Below are positions 34,503 to 45,391 of a stretch of 64,000 bases of DNA, piece by piece; position 1 is the stretch's first letter; each line of letters begins with the position of its first letter. Source of the stretch: Telluria aromaticivorans. Its GTDB lineage: Bacteria > Pseudomonadota > Gammaproteobacteria > Burkholderiales > Burkholderiaceae_D. Made by a program: the position numbers and the translations under genes. The stretch spans positions 62,001 through 126,000 of the forward strand of contig NZ_JABAIV010000001.1 of assembly GCF_013003915.1 (NCBI RefSeq), written 5' to 3'. The notes below the pieces were generated by a model that was given only the letters and a program-made list of their open reading frames with translations, did not search any database and was not told the DNA's origin.

Positions 34503-36107
34503 CTAGGCCTCGATGCCCTGGCTGCTCAGGTATTCCTCGTAGCTGCCGCGGAAGTCGATGACTTCGTTTTCCTTCACTTCCAGCACGCGCGTGGCAAGCG
34601 AGGACACGAATTCGCGGTCGTGCGACACGAAGATCAGCGTGCCTTCGTATTTATCCAGCGCGATGTTCAGCGACTCGATCGATTCCATGTCCATGTGGTT
34701 GGTCGGCTCGTCGAGCAGCATCACGTTATGGCGGCCCAGCATCAGCTTGCCGTACATCATGCGGCCCTTTTCGCCACCGGACAGCACCTTCACCGACTTC
34801 TTGACTTCGTCGCCGCCAAACAGCAGGCGCCCCAGGATCGAGCGCACGGCAAGGTCGTCGTCACCCTCTTTGGTCCAGCGGCCCATCCAGTCGGTCAGGA
34901 TCGCGTCGGTCGGGAATTCCTCGGTCGGATCCTGCGGCATGTAGCCGACGCTCGCGTTCTCGGCCCACTTGGTGCGGCCATGGTCGGCGTCCAGGCTGGT
35001 AATGTCCTTGCCGCCGATGCAGCGCAGCAGCGTGGTTTTGCCGGCGCCGTTGGCGCCAATGATCGCCACGCGCTCGCCCGCTTCGATCATGATCGAGAAG
35101 TTCTTGAACAGGGTGCGGTCGTAGGATTTGGTCAGACCCTCGGTCTCGACAGCCAGGCGGTGCAGCTTCTTCTCGCCTTCGAAACGCACGAACGGATACG
35201 CACGCGACGATGGCTTGAAATCTTCGATCTTGATCTTGTCGATCATTTTTGCACGCGAGGTGGCCTGGCGTGCCTTCGACTTGTTGGCCGAGAAGCGGCG
35301 CACGAATTCCTGCAGTTCGGCGACCTTTTCCTTGGCCTTGGCATTGTTCGACAACTGCTGGTTGCGCGCCTGGGTCGAAGCGAGCATGTAGTCGTCGTAG
35401 CTGCCCGGATATACCTTCAGCGTGCCGTAATCCATGTCGGCGATGTGGGTGCAGACCTGGTTCAGGAAGTGGCGATCGTGCGAGATGATGATCATCGTCG
35501 AGTTGCGCTGGTTCAGCACGTCCTCGAGCCAGCGGATCGTGTTGATGTCCAGGTTGTTGGTCGGTTCATCGAGCAGCAGGATGTCCGGATTCGAGAACAG
35601 GGCCTGGGCCAGCAGCACGCGCAGCTTCCAGCCGGGCGCCACGGCGCTCATCGGGCCTTGGTGCAGGTCGCCGGCGATGTCCAGGCCCAGCAGCAGTTCG
35701 CCGGCGCGGGCTTCGGCCGAGTAGCCGTCGTATTCGGCGACCTTGCCTTCGAGCTCGGCGGCGCGCATGTAGTCGTCGTCGGTGGCGTCCGGGTTGGCGT
35801 AGATGGCGTCGCGGTCAGAGATGGCATTCCACAGCTCGGTGTGGCCCATCATGACGACGTCGAGCACGCGCACGTCTTCGTACGCGAACTGGTCCTGGCG
35901 CAGCTTGCCGAGGCGTTCGCCCGGGTCGAGGCTGACGTTGCCGGCCGACGGCTCCAGGTCGCCGCCGAGGATCTTCATGAAGGTCGACTTGCCGCAGCCG
36001 TTCGCGCCGATCAGGCCATAACGGTTGCCGTCGCCGAACTTGACGGAGATGTTCTCGAACAGCGGCTTGGCGCCGAACTGCATGGTGATATTGGCTGTGG
36101 ATAGCAC
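34503..36107 (-). CDS. ybiT: ABC-F ATPase YbiT
   Basis: A 534-residue protein with two ABC cassettes and no membrane segment. It is close to E. coli YbiT throughout ([54 protein letters not shown]). Walker A motifs are GANGCGKST and GANGAGKTT, Walker B are [11 protein letters not shown] and [10 protein letters not shown], and the linker carries [24 protein letters not shown] proteins bind the ribosomal E site and tune translation elongation. The gene stands alone on this strand. Confidence 0.93.
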   Translation of the reverse strand: MLSTANITMQFGAKPLFENISVKFGDGNRYGLIGANGCGKSTFMKILGGDLEPSAGNVSLDPGERLGKLRQDQFAYEDVRVLDVVMMGHTELWNAISDRDAIYANPDATDDDYMRAAELEGKVAEYDGYSAEARAGELLLGLDIAGDLHQGPMSAVAPGWKLRVLLAQALFSNPDILLLDEPTNNLDINTIRWLEDVLNQRNSTMIIISHDRHFLNQVCTHIADMDYGTLKVYPGSYDDYMLASTQARNQQLSNNAKAKEKVAELQEFVRRFSANKSKARQATSRAKMIDKIKIEDFKPSSRAYPFVRFEGEKKLHRLAVETEGLTKSYDRTLFKNFSIMIEAGERVAIIGANGAGKTTLLRCIGGKDITSLDADHGRTKWAENASVGYMPQDPTEEFPTDAILTDWMGRWTKEGDDDLAVRSILGRLLFGGDEVKKSVKVLSGGEKGRMMYGKLMLGRHNVMLLDEPTNHMDMESIESLNIALDKYEGTLIFVSHDREFVSSLATRVLEVKENEVIDFRGSYEEYLSSQGIEA

Positions 36108-36226
36108 TAGGAAACCTTTAGAAGCGGAGTTTACGATTAACCGTGCATTTTACCATCGCAAGGACGACAGGGCGAGACCGTGGCGGCGAACCCGGGTTTG
36201 CGCCCTGCCGCCGCTATCGGGTGGGC

Positions 36227-37150
36227 TCAGCCGCCGCCGGTGCGCAGCGTCGGGTAATCGGACAGGCCCAGGGAGAAGCCGTCCCGGTGCGACACCAGCC
36301 GACCGTGGGCGCCGAAGGGGATCGTGACCCGCCGTGCAATATGCCCGAAGCTCAGGCCGTTGATGATCGGCAGGCGCAGCGTCGCGCGCAGGTGGGCCAG
36401 CATCGTATCGAAATCGTAGCCATTGTCGTTGGCGCCAAGCTTGTAGCCGGAGAAATCCCCCAGCACGATGGCGCGCTGGCGTGCGAGCACTCCCGCATGC
36501 TCGAGTTGCAGCAGCATGCGCTCGACGCGGTAGGGATGCTCGCCGATATCCTCGAGGTAGAGGATGCCGTCCTCGATGTACGGGAAATACGGCGTGCCCA
36601 GCAGCGAGACGATCATCGCCAGGTTGCCGCCCCAGACCGTACCCGACTCTTCAACACACGGGTTGCCGCTGGCGCGTTCGGTAATGGTATGGGTAGGCCC
36701 GGCCAGGCAGTGCCAGAAATCGTCGAGCGTGAACGGGACCGTCTCGCGCACGCCGAAATCGCCGACCAGCATCGGTCCCGCATAGCTGGAGGCGCCGGTA
36801 CGGGCCATCAGGCCCATATGGATGGCGGTGACGTCCGAAAACCCGACCACCAGCTTTCCGCTGGCGGCGATCGCCTCGAAATCGATGTGCGGCAGCAGGC
36901 GCGTAGTGCCGTAGCCGCCGCGCAGCGCCATGATGAGCTGGATATCCGGGTCGGCCACGGCCGCCTGGAGCTGGGCCAGGCGGCCCGCCTCGGTGCCTCC
37001 GAAGCGCTCGTGGATGGATGCGTGGTCGTAATAGTTATGAACCAGGCAACCCTGGGCCTCGAGGCGGGCGACGGCGCGCTCCACGGCGCAGGGGTCGAGG
37101 GCCTGGCCGCCGGGGGCGACGATGGCAATGCCGATTTGTTGGGTGATCAC
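36227..37150 (-). CDS. ldcA: LD-carboxypeptidase (muramoyltetrapeptide carboxypeptidase)
   Basis: A 307-residue S66-family peptidase that removes the terminal D-Ala from recycled murein tetrapeptides in the cytoplasm. The catalytic Ser lies in VVGFSDVTAIH near residue 104, followed by Glu in YLEDIGEHPYRVERML and His in LSFGHIARR. The N-terminal IGIAIVAPGG and the MALRGGYGTTRLLPHIDF segment are typical. The GTG start (37150) overlaps the TGA of the upstream hydrolase. Confidence 0.92.
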   Translation of the reverse strand: MITQQIGIAIVAPGGQALDPCAVERAVARLEAQGCLVHNYYDHASIHERFGGTEAGRLAQLQAAVADPDIQLIMALRGGYGTTRLLPHIDFEAIAASGKLVVGFSDVTAIHMGLMARTGASSYAGPMLVGDFGVRETVPFTLDDFWHCLAGPTHTITERASGNPCVEESGTVWGGNLAMIVSLLGTPYFPYIEDGILYLEDIGEHPYRVERMLLQLEHAGVLARQRAIVLGDFSGYKLGANDNGYDFDTMLAHLRATLRLPIINGLSFGHIARRVTIPFGAHGRLVSHRDGFSLGLSDYPTLRTGGG

Positions 37151-38073
37151 TGTTTGACGAAGAGCCGGGGTGTTGAGTCCGGCAACATCTTACCCCTGGC
37201 ATGGGCATCGATCAAGGCGAGCAGGCGCTCGGCCAGTTGCGGCGGCAGGTCGTGCCCCATGCCTTCGATCACTTCCAGGCGCGCACCGGGGATGCGGCTG
37301 GCGGTGTCCTGGCCGCAGGCAAGCGGCACCAGCGGGTCGGCGGCGCCGTGGATCACGAGCGAAGGCGCGGTGATGGTGGCCAATTGCGCGCAGCGGTCGC
37401 CGGATGCCGCGATCGCCATCATCTGGCGCGCAACCCCGCTCGGGCAATAGCTGCGCCGTACCGAACGGGCCACGCGCCGGCGCAAGAGCCGCTCAGGGGT
37501 CGGATAGGACGGGCTGCCGATGGCGCGCATGATGTCCACGCCCTGGTCGATGATGCTCTCGATGTCGGCCGGGTCTCCCGGGAGGCGCGCCAGCAGCTTG
37601 CGCAGTTTCTTCTCCGGCCCGGGCAGGCCGCGGCGGCAACTGCTCGACATGATGGAAGTGAGGCTCAGGACGCGTTGCGGGTAGCCCGCTGCCAGGAGCT
37701 GGGCGATCATGCCGCCCATCGACACCCCCACCACGTGGGCGCGTGCCACGCCGAGCGCGGACAAGACCCCGATCGCGTCGTCGGCCATGTCGTCGAGGCG
37801 GTAGGCGGCGCGCAGCGGCCAGCCAAGTTTCGACTTGAGCCAGGCCAGGGAAAGGTTGGGTACGCCCGCCTGCTCGAACTTGGTGGACAGGCCGCTGTCG
37901 CGGTTGTCGAAACGGATGACGTAGAAGCCGAGTTCCACCAGCCCGTCGACGAATTCGTCGGGCCAGGTCGACAGCTGCATGCCGAGGCCGTGCACCAGCA
38001 GCAGCGGCACGGCCTTGGGATCGCCCGACGTATCGAAGGCGATGCGGATTCCGTTGGCGTTCAACGTAGGCAT
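37147..38073 (-). CDS. Alpha/beta hydrolase
   Basis: A 308-residue soluble hydrolase starting at ATG 38073 (MPTLNANGIRIAFDTSGDPK). Motifs are LLVHGLGMQLSTWP, nucleophile elbow VVGVSMGGMIAQ, acid in GAADPLVPL and His in EGMGHDLPP. Relatives include carboxylesterases and aclacinomycin methylesterase-like enzymes. It is translationally coupled to ldcA downstream (GTGA overlap), but a murein-recycling role is not evident from its sequence. Confidence 0.88.
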   Translation of the reverse strand: MPTLNANGIRIAFDTSGDPKAVPLLLVHGLGMQLSTWPDEFVDGLVELGFYVIRFDNRDSGLSTKFEQAGVPNLSLAWLKSKLGWPLRAAYRLDDMADDAIGVLSALGVARAHVVGVSMGGMIAQLLAAGYPQRVLSLTSIMSSSCRRGLPGPEKKLRKLLARLPGDPADIESIIDQGVDIMRAIGSPSYPTPERLLRRRVARSVRRSYCPSGVARQMMAIAASGDRCAQLATITAPSLVIHGAADPLVPLACGQDTASRIPGARLEVIEGMGHDLPPQLAERLLALIDAHARGKMLPDSTPRLFVKQ

Positions 38074-38241
38074 GGCAACATGTCGCGCCGCACAAGGCGG
38101 CATCGGCTTTCTCGGTGGACGACAGGATAGCTTCGCCGTGCGGGACGGCTTGGATCGAGCATACCACTTTCGCAAGGCCGCGGGCGCTCGCAGCAGTCAT
38201 GCGGACATGACGCTTCGCAGCGGCCCGCCCTTACCTCGCTG

Positions 38242-39205
<964 letters not shown>

Positions 39206-39841
39206 TTAAGGAATCTGGAGCAGTTTGTGGGTCTGGAGGCTGAGCTTCCACTTGGGGTTGCGGCGGCAGGTCTCGATCGCCAGGCGGGTATTCTGCGCAG
39301 CGAGCGGGCCGTCCATCGGCTGGACGTAGAAGTTCTCGAAGTCGAGCGCCTCGTAGGCGGCCAGGTCCTGGTTCGCCTGCGGGATGACGACCTTGATCTC
39401 GTTGCCCTTGGCGACGACCAGCTGCGAGCCCATCTTCGGGCTGACGCAAATCCAGTCGACGCCTTCCGGCACCGGCAGCGTGCCGTTGGTCTCGATGGCG
39501 ATCGTGAAGCCAACGGCGTGCATCGCCTCGACCAGCGCGCGGTCCAGCTGCAGCAGCGGTTCGCCGCCGGTGAAGACGACGTATTTGCTGGCGGCATGCG
39601 TGGCCGGCCACAGGCCGTCGATCTCGGCCGCGAGCGCCGCCGGCTCGCGGAACTTTCCGCCGCGCTCGCCGTCGGTTCCGACGAAATCGGTGTCGCAGAA
39701 AGTGCAGATGCTCGCTGCGCGATCCTGTTCGCGGCCAGTCCAGAGGTTGCAGCCGGAAAAGCGGCAGAACACGGCCGGACGCCCCGCATGGGCGCCTTCG
39801 CCCTGCAGGGTGTAGAAGATCTCTTTGATGCTGTAAGTCAC
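39206..39841 (-). CDS. queE: 7-carboxy-7-deazaguanine synthase (radical SAM)
   Basis: A 211-residue radical SAM enzyme. YSIKEIFYTLQGEGAHAGRP is the usual N-terminus. The cluster cysteines follow CX14CX2C (in CNLWTGREQDRAASIC and TFC), the spacing known from Burkholderia multivorans QueE, instead of the common CX3CX2C. FTGGEPLLQLD and IETNGTLPVPEGVDWICVSP are typical. It is the first gene of an operon with queD and tadA, with no gap before queD. Confidence 0.95.
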   Translation of the reverse strand: MTYSIKEIFYTLQGEGAHAGRPAVFCRFSGCNLWTGREQDRAASICTFCDTDFVGTDGERGGKFREPAALAAEIDGLWPATHAASKYVVFTGGEPLLQLDRALVEAMHAVGFTIAIETNGTLPVPEGVDWICVSPKMGSQLVVAKGNEIKVVIPQANQDLAAYEALDFENFYVQPMDGPLAAQNTRLAIETCRRNPKWKLSLQTHKLLQIP

Positions 39842-40026
39842 GGTAAGCCCCTCGTCAACCTTCCATTATAGCCTGCCGGGCCGGGGCCACGCTACTGCCG
39901 TGGCCCCGCTGGTGACCCGCAAGGCCGCCCGGTGTGGCGTTCATGCATTGAGGATCGACAATATTCCCCGTCGGACTCCGATGTACCTTCCTGAGGAATG
40001 TTCCGAACGTGAGTAAGAAGGAAGCC

Positions 40027-40974
40027 ATGACCAAGTCCATCTCATTCCTAGTCCAATTGTCGGCGTTTGCGCTAGCGATCGCATCCGCACCAGCTGCCTG
40101 CGCTGCCGCGATTACGGTGCCGCTGCCCTTGCGCGGCGCCCCGCCCGAGCTGTTGGCCGCCGCCATGGTCGCCCTCGCCGCGCTGGCCCTGTCGGTGCTG
40201 CTGCAACGCAGGTCGCGGACGGCCGACGAGCGCAGCCGCTCACTCGAACTGCAACTGGCGGCCGAACGCAGCGCCCTTGCCGATGTAGAGAATGCCCTGG
40301 CGGGCAGCCACGAAGTGCTGTGCCGACTGGTCCACGGCCAGGAAGGCGTGCGCGAATCCGAACGCAGCCGCATCGCCCGCGACCTGCATGACGAACTTGG
40401 CCACCGGTTAATGTCGCTACGGGTCGAGCTGGCACTGCAGCAGGCGGCGATGCGCGGCACCTCGCCAGCCATCCATGACAAGCTGACGGCCTCGATCGCC
40501 AACCTCGACGCCTCGATCTGGGCGGTGCGCGCCATCGTCGCCGGCCTGCGCCCGATCGCCCCGGGCACGACCCTGCGCCAGGCTGCCGAGCGCCACCTGG
40601 CCGAATTCGCCCGCCTGCACGGGCTGGACTACCGTTTCGACGCCGGCAGCGACCCGCTGGGCCAGCCGCCAACCGACCGCGAAACCGACGCCGTGCTGTT
40701 CCGTGCCTTGCAGGAAGCGCTGGCGAACGTGGCACACCACGCGCAAGCCACCATGGTCTGCGTCGCCCTGGTCGATTCGGCCCGGGACATTACCCTGAAG
40801 GTCGAGGACGACGGCACCGGACCTGCGGTCCACCCACAGCGCGGCAGCGGCCTCGACGGGATGCGGGAACGTGCCGAGGCACTCGGTGGAACGATGCGCC
40901 TGGCAGGCGGGCGGCGCGGCGGGACCGTCCTCTCAGTCACCCTGCCGGTTCGGCGGGAGTCGCTCATGGCGTGA
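40027..40974 (+). CDS. NarX/DesK-type sensor histidine kinase
   Basis: A 315-residue kinase. ATG 40027 has AAGGAAG upstream. Two hydrophobic segments (about residues 5-28 and 40-58) are followed by a coiled coil and the HisKA_3 box SERSRIARDLHDELGHRLMS, with the phospho-accepting His. The HATPase part has EALANVAHHAQA, DDGTGP and GLDGMRERAEALGG. There is essentially no sensor domain between the helices. No response-regulator gene is adjacent, so it is an orphan kinase here. Confidence 0.88.
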   Translation: MTKSISFLVQLSAFALAIASAPAACAAAITVPLPLRGAPPELLAAAMVALAALALSVLLQRRSRTADERSRSLELQLAAERSALADVENALAGSHEVLCRLVHGQEGVRESERSRIARDLHDELGHRLMSLRVELALQQAAMRGTSPAIHDKLTASIANLDASIWAVRAIVAGLRPIAPGTTLRQAAERHLAEFARLHGLDYRFDAGSDPLGQPPTDRETDAVLFRALQEALANVAHHAQATMVCVALVDSARDITLKVEDDGTGPAVHPQRGSGLDGMRERAEALGGTMRLAGGRRGGTVLSVTLPVRRESLMA

Positions 40975-41119
40975 AGCGGTCAGGCTTGCCCGCCATGCGT
41001 CATGTCGAGCAGCCTCCAATAGTCTTGCTCAAAATCAATAAGATCGTCCCCTTGCGGTAGCAAAATCGTTTCCTGTTGGCAGTCATCTCGACTGCCGGAC
41101 CGGAACCGCAGAGGACCTT

Positions 41120-42118
41120 ATGATCAGTTCGACAATAACAAGTGCCGGCATTAAGCTGCCAGCCGCGAACGCACTCGTGAAAGACGATGCTTTCGTCGGT
41201 CAACTGATGGAAACCATCTCGATCCCGGTCTTCGTCCTTGACCGCAACGCCCGCGTCATGATCTGGAACCGGGCCTGCGAGCGGCTGACCGGCGTACCCG
41301 CGCGCGAAATCCTCGGGACCAGCGAGCACTGGCGCAGCTTCTACGAGCACCGCCGCCCTACCCTCGCCGACCTGGTCCTGCAAAACCGGACCGACGAGGT
41401 GCGCCATATCCTGCCGCGCTGCGCACCGGAAGGGGCGCCCGCCAGCCTGTGCATCGAGAGCTGGTTCGACATGCCGCGCGCAGGCCGCAGGCGCTACCTG
41501 GCTGCCGACGCCAGCCCGATCTACGATGCCGAAGGCGAACTGTCGGCGGTGGTGGAAACGCTGCGCGACCTGACCGAGGAAAAGATGGCCCAGGTGGCGC
41601 TGGAGCAGCTCGCCACCCGCGACGGCCTGACCGGCCTGGCCAACCGCCGCTGCTTCGACGATACCCTGCATGCCGAATGGGCGCGCGCCCTGCGCCAGGC
41701 GCAGCCTCTGTCGCTGCTGATGGTGGACGTCGACAACTTCAAGGCCTATAACGACGCCAACGGCCACCTCGGCGGCGACGAATGCCTGAAGCGCATCGCC
41801 AAGGCGGTCTCGAGCGAGATGCGCGCCAACGACCTGGTCGCCCGCTATGGCGGCGAAGAATTTGCCGTGATCCTGCCGAACCAGTCGCGCAAGGGGGCTG
41901 CCATCGTCGCCGAGCGCATCCGCTGCCGGGTCGAACAGCTGCAGCTGCCATCGACCGCGCCGACCCGGCATGTGACGGTGTCGATCGGGGCCGCTACCGC
42001 CATCGCCGGTCCGGACAGCACCGCCAGCCAGCTGGTCGCCATCGCCGATGCCGCGCTGTACCGGGCCAAGCACCTGGGGCGCAACCGGATCAGCCTGCCC
42101 TTGAGCGAAGCGGCCTGA
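41120..42118 (+). CDS. PAS-GGDEF diguanylate cyclase
   Basis: A 332-residue soluble protein, with AGAGGA before ATG 41120. Residues about 25-150 are a PAS domain (SIPVFVLDRNARVMIWNRAC, ending TLRDLTEEKMAQ). Residues about 165-328 are a GGDEF domain with RDGLTGLANRR, NGHLGGDECLK and the active-site GGEEF at 244-248. RAND lies five residues before it, a complete RxxD inhibitory site. It should make c-di-GMP with product feedback. Confidence 0.93.
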   Translation: MISSTITSAGIKLPAANALVKDDAFVGQLMETISIPVFVLDRNARVMIWNRACERLTGVPAREILGTSEHWRSFYEHRRPTLADLVLQNRTDEVRHILPRCAPEGAPASLCIESWFDMPRAGRRRYLAADASPIYDAEGELSAVVETLRDLTEEKMAQVALEQLATRDGLTGLANRRCFDDTLHAEWARALRQAQPLSLLMVDVDNFKAYNDANGHLGGDECLKRIAKAVSSEMRANDLVARYGGEEFAVILPNQSRKGAAIVAERIRCRVEQLQLPSTAPTRHVTVSIGAATAIAGPDSTASQLVAIADAALYRAKHLGRNRISLPLSEAA

Positions 42119-42232
42119 GATTCGGCCTGAGATCGCCTGCGATACGACGCGTATGCATACCTGAATCTCCTGTTCTTTCCTTGTCGAATATTCTATCCTT
42201 TGCGGTTAGCAATATTCCAATAAGGAGAGACC

Positions 42233-45118
42233 GTGTTGAAACCCATCCTGTCGCGCAGCCTGCTCGCGACGCTCGTTCCCGCTGCGCTGCTGGCCTTCGC
42301 AGCGCCGGCCATGGCCGCGGCTCCAGCCAAGACCGCTGCCAAAGCCGCCGCGGCCGCCGTCAGCGCCGACGTGCTGCCCTTCAAGGCCACCGAAAAGACG
42401 TTGCCGAACGGCCTGAAGGTCATCGTGGTGCCGACCGGGTTCCCGAACCTGGTGTCGGTGCATATCCCGGTGCAGACCGGTTCGCGCAATGAAGTCGAGC
42501 CGGGCAAGTCGGGATTCGCCCACTTCTTCGAGCACATGATGTTCCGCGGTACGCCGACCTACCCGCCGGAGAAGTACCAGCAGATCATCACCAAGGCCGG
42601 CGCGCGCCAGAATGCCTATACCAGCGACGACCTCACCAACTACTACACCACCTTCGCCAAGGAAGACCTGGACACGGTGCTGAAGGTCGAAGCCGACCGC
42701 TTCCAGCACCTGTCGTATCCGGTCGAGGCCTTCAAGACCGAATCGCGCGCCGTGCTGGGCGAATACAACAAGAACAGCGCGAACCCGATGCAGAAGCTGT
42801 TCGAGGTGCAGCGCGAAGCCGCCTTCACCACCCACACCTACCGCCACACGACGATGGGCTTCCTCAAGGACATCGAGGACATGCCGAACCAGTACGAGTA
42901 TTCGAAGGTCTTCTTCGACCGCTGGTACCGTCCGGAGCGCACCACCGTCATCATCGCCGGCGACGTCGAGCCGGCAAAGGCGATTGCGATGGTCGAGCGC
43001 TACTGGGGCTCGTGGAAACGCGGCAGCTTCAAGTCGAACGTGCCGAGCGAGCCGGCAGCGCGCGGCGCCCAGTACCGCCACGTGCCGTGGCCGACCCCGA
43101 CCCTGCCGCTGGTGACCGTCGCCTTCCGCGCGCCGGCCTTTTCGGAAACGCAAAAAGACCAGGCCGCGCTGTCGATGCTGCTGTCGCTGTCGTTCGGGCG
43201 CACCTCGACCCTGTACAAGCGCCTGGTACAGGACGAGCAGAAGGTAGACCAGCTGTTCGACTTCACCCCGAACCGGGTCGACGCCAACCTGGCCACGATC
43301 GGCGCCCGCGTCAAGAAGCCATCGGACGCCGTGTACGTGCGCGACGCCATCCTGCAGACCGTGGCAAGGCTGCGCGACGAGCCGGTAACGGCGAGTGTCC
43401 TGGCCGACGCCAAGTCGGCCAACAAGTATGGCCTGATCCGCTCGCTCGACAACACCGAAGCGATCGCCTCGACCCTGGCGTCCTACGTGCACTTCGACCG
43501 TTCCTACGGCACCCTGAACCGCTATTACCGCGTGGTCGACAGCCTGACCCCGGCCGACCTGCAGGCCGCCGCCCGCAAATACCTGGTGGACGAGTCGATG
43601 GTGGTCACCACCCTGTCGCACGAGGCGCTGCCGGGCGCCGTCGGCACGCTGCCAAAGCTGGCCGATCTCACTCCCAAGGTGGGCGACGCGAAGTTCGACA
43701 TCCTCGTGCAGAAGTCGGCGCTGCCGCAGATCCGTTTCAAGCTTCTGTTCGCAGCCGGCTCGGCGCATGACCCAAAGGGGAAGGAAGGCCTGGCTGCGTT
43801 GACCGCTGCGATGGTGGCGTCAAGCGGCTCGCGCGAGCGCAAGATCGACGAAGTCACCAAGGCCCTGTTCCCGCTGGCCGGCAGCTTCCTTGAACAGACC
43901 GACAAGGAAATGACCACATTCACCGGTACGACCCACCGGGACAACTGGGACCAGTACCTGGGCATCGCCCTGCCGCTCCTTAGCGACCCGGGCTTCCGCG
44001 AGGAAGACTTCCGCCGTCTGAAGGACGCGCAGAAGAACGCCCTGGTGCTGGACCTGAAGGACAACAACGAAGAGGAATTCGGCAAGGAACGCCTGCAGAC
44101 CAATGTCTTCGCCGGCACGCCATACGGCCATCCGGTGCTGGGCACCGTCAAGGGCATCGAGACCATCACCCTGGACGACGTGAAGAACTTCTACCGCCAG
44201 GCCTATACCCAGGGCGCGGTGCGGGTCGGTATCTCGGGCGATGTGTCGGACCAGATGACGGCCTCGCTCAAGTCGGCGCTGGCGCGCCTGCCTGCCGCCG
44301 GCGGCCTGGCGGCGACACCGGCCATCCGCGGCCGCATGCCGAACGGCCTCGAGGTCGAGATCGTCGAGAAGAACACCCGGGCCACCGCGATCTCGTTCGG
44401 CCTGCCGCTCGAAGTCACCCGCGCGCATCCGGACTTCCCGGCGCTGTGGATGGCCAAGACCTGGCTGGGCGAGCACCGCGCCTCGAGCGCCCGCCTGTAC
44501 CAGCGCATCCGCGAGGAGCGTGGGCTGAACTACGGCGACTACGCCTATATCGAAGCCTTCCCGCGCGGGATGTTCCAGTTCTTCCCGAACCCGAACCTGG
44601 GCCGCAAAGCGCAGCTCTTCGAAGTCTGGATCCGCCCGGTCGCCCCGCAGAACGGCCACTTCGCCCTGCGCGCCGCACTGTTCGAGCTGGACAAGCTGGT
44701 GGCGAACGGCCTGTCGGAACAGGATTTCGAGACCACCCGCGGCTACCTGATGAAGAACGTGTTCGTCATGACCGCCACCCAGGACCAGCAGCTCGGCTAT
44801 GCGCTCGATGCGCAGTGGCACAAGACCCAGGAATTCACGCGCATGATGCGTGAGGGGTTGGCCAAGCTGACCGTCGCTGACGTGAACGCGGCGATCAAAA
44901 AACACCTGTCGAGCAAAAACCTGTCGGTGGTAGTGATCACCAAGGATGCGGCCGACCTGAAAGAGAAGCTCGTGAGCGATGCCTTCTCACCGGTGAAATA
45001 CGACGCCAACAAGCCGCAGTCGCTGCTGGATGAAGACCAGAAGATCGGTTCGATGAAGCTCGGGATCAGGCCGGAAGCGGTGAAGATCACGCCAGCGGTG
45101 CAGGCGTTTGCGGAGTGA
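42233..45118 (+). CDS. M16-family (insulinase/pitrilysin-like) zinc metalloprotease
   Basis: A 961-residue protein with GTG start at 42233 behind AAGGAGAG. Residues 1-29 are a signal peptide (LLAFAAPAMAAA), so it is periplasmic. The inverted zinc motif HFFEH is at residues 97-101, with a downstream Glu in ESRAVLGEYNKN. A second, non-catalytic M16 half (about residues 500-950) has the usual RPVAPQNGHFALRAALFELD region. These proteases degrade peptides. A 22-bp palindrome lies 26 bases after the stop. Confidence 0.92.
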   Translation: MLKPILSRSLLATLVPAALLAFAAPAMAAAPAKTAAKAAAAAVSADVLPFKATEKTLPNGLKVIVVPTGFPNLVSVHIPVQTGSRNEVEPGKSGFAHFFEHMMFRGTPTYPPEKYQQIITKAGARQNAYTSDDLTNYYTTFAKEDLDTVLKVEADRFQHLSYPVEAFKTESRAVLGEYNKNSANPMQKLFEVQREAAFTTHTYRHTTMGFLKDIEDMPNQYEYSKVFFDRWYRPERTTVIIAGDVEPAKAIAMVERYWGSWKRGSFKSNVPSEPAARGAQYRHVPWPTPTLPLVTVAFRAPAFSETQKDQAALSMLLSLSFGRTSTLYKRLVQDEQKVDQLFDFTPNRVDANLATIGARVKKPSDAVYVRDAILQTVARLRDEPVTASVLADAKSANKYGLIRSLDNTEAIASTLASYVHFDRSYGTLNRYYRVVDSLTPADLQAAARKYLVDESMVVTTLSHEALPGAVGTLPKLADLTPKVGDAKFDILVQKSALPQIRFKLLFAAGSAHDPKGKEGLAALTAAMVASSGSRERKIDEVTKALFPLAGSFLEQTDKEMTTFTGTTHRDNWDQYLGIALPLLSDPGFREEDFRRLKDAQKNALVLDLKDNNEEEFGKERLQTNVFAGTPYGHPVLGTVKGIETITLDDVKNFYRQAYTQGAVRVGISGDVSDQMTASLKSALARLPAAGGLAATPAIRGRMPNGLEVEIVEKNTRATAISFGLPLEVTRAHPDFPALWMAKTWLGEHRASSARLYQRIREERGLNYGDYAYIEAFPRGMFQFFPNPNLGRKAQLFEVWIRPVAPQNGHFALRAALFELDKLVANGLSEQDFETTRGYLMKNVFVMTATQDQQLGYALDAQWHKTQEFTRMMREGLAKLTVADVNAAIKKHLSSKNLSVVVITKDAADLKEKLVSDAFSPVKYDANKPQSLLDEDQKIGSMKLGIRPEAVKITPAVQAFAE

Positions 45119-45143
45119 GCTAGTTGTTTTTTGTAGATGTGAA

Positions 45144-45165
45144 ATCGGCGCCCATGGGCGCCGAT
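45144..45165 (+). terminator. Palindrome after the M16 protease gene
   Basis: ATCGGCGCCCA and its exact complement TGGGCGCCGAT form a 22-bp perfect palindrome starting 26 bases after the stop. Only a weak T-rich stretch follows (TCGTATT). It is probably the terminator of the protease gene. Confidence 0.5.
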
Positions 45166-45301
45166 TCGTATTGCAGGTGGCTGCGGAGCGAACTTGGGGC
45201 GAACAATGCCTGTGGCATTGTTTGCGCCTTCGCCGGGACGACCTTGCTTGGGTGTTCGATCGCTTGCCGACAGCGGCCTTTGTACTGTCAGCTGAAAAAC
45301 C

Positions 45302-45346
45302 GTCGTTCCCCCCACTGGGGGGAACGACTTCCGGCGCAGGCCGGAA
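45302..45346. repeat. Tandem hairpin unit of the REP type
   Basis: GTCGTTCCCCCC, act, GGGGGGAACGAC (45302-45328) is a perfect 12-bp stem, directly followed by TTCCGGC, gcag, GCCGGAA (45329-45346). The GTCGTTCCC start and the following GGAACCCAAG match the REP-like units at 31821-31924. It lies between two convergent genes. Confidence 0.65.
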
Positions 45347-45391
45347 CCCAAGTGCTGCCTGCATGTTGATAGCAGAAATATGAAGGACGTC

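Noticed and set aside
33120..36104. A 994-codon open frame on the + strand
   Set aside because: It is antisense to nadA and ybiT, whose motifs are unmistakable. Long antisense frames are expected in G/C-ending codon DNA; the translation is His/Gly/Val-rich and matches nothing.
36000..36107. Cys in the first Walker A of YbiT (GANGCGKST) as a defect
   Set aside because: That position is variable in the GxxGxGK[ST] motif, so function should be unaffected.
42206..44905. Long frames antisense to the M16 protease
   Set aside because: The sense gene has a signal peptide, HFFEH motif and a strong ribosome site; the antisense frames have none.
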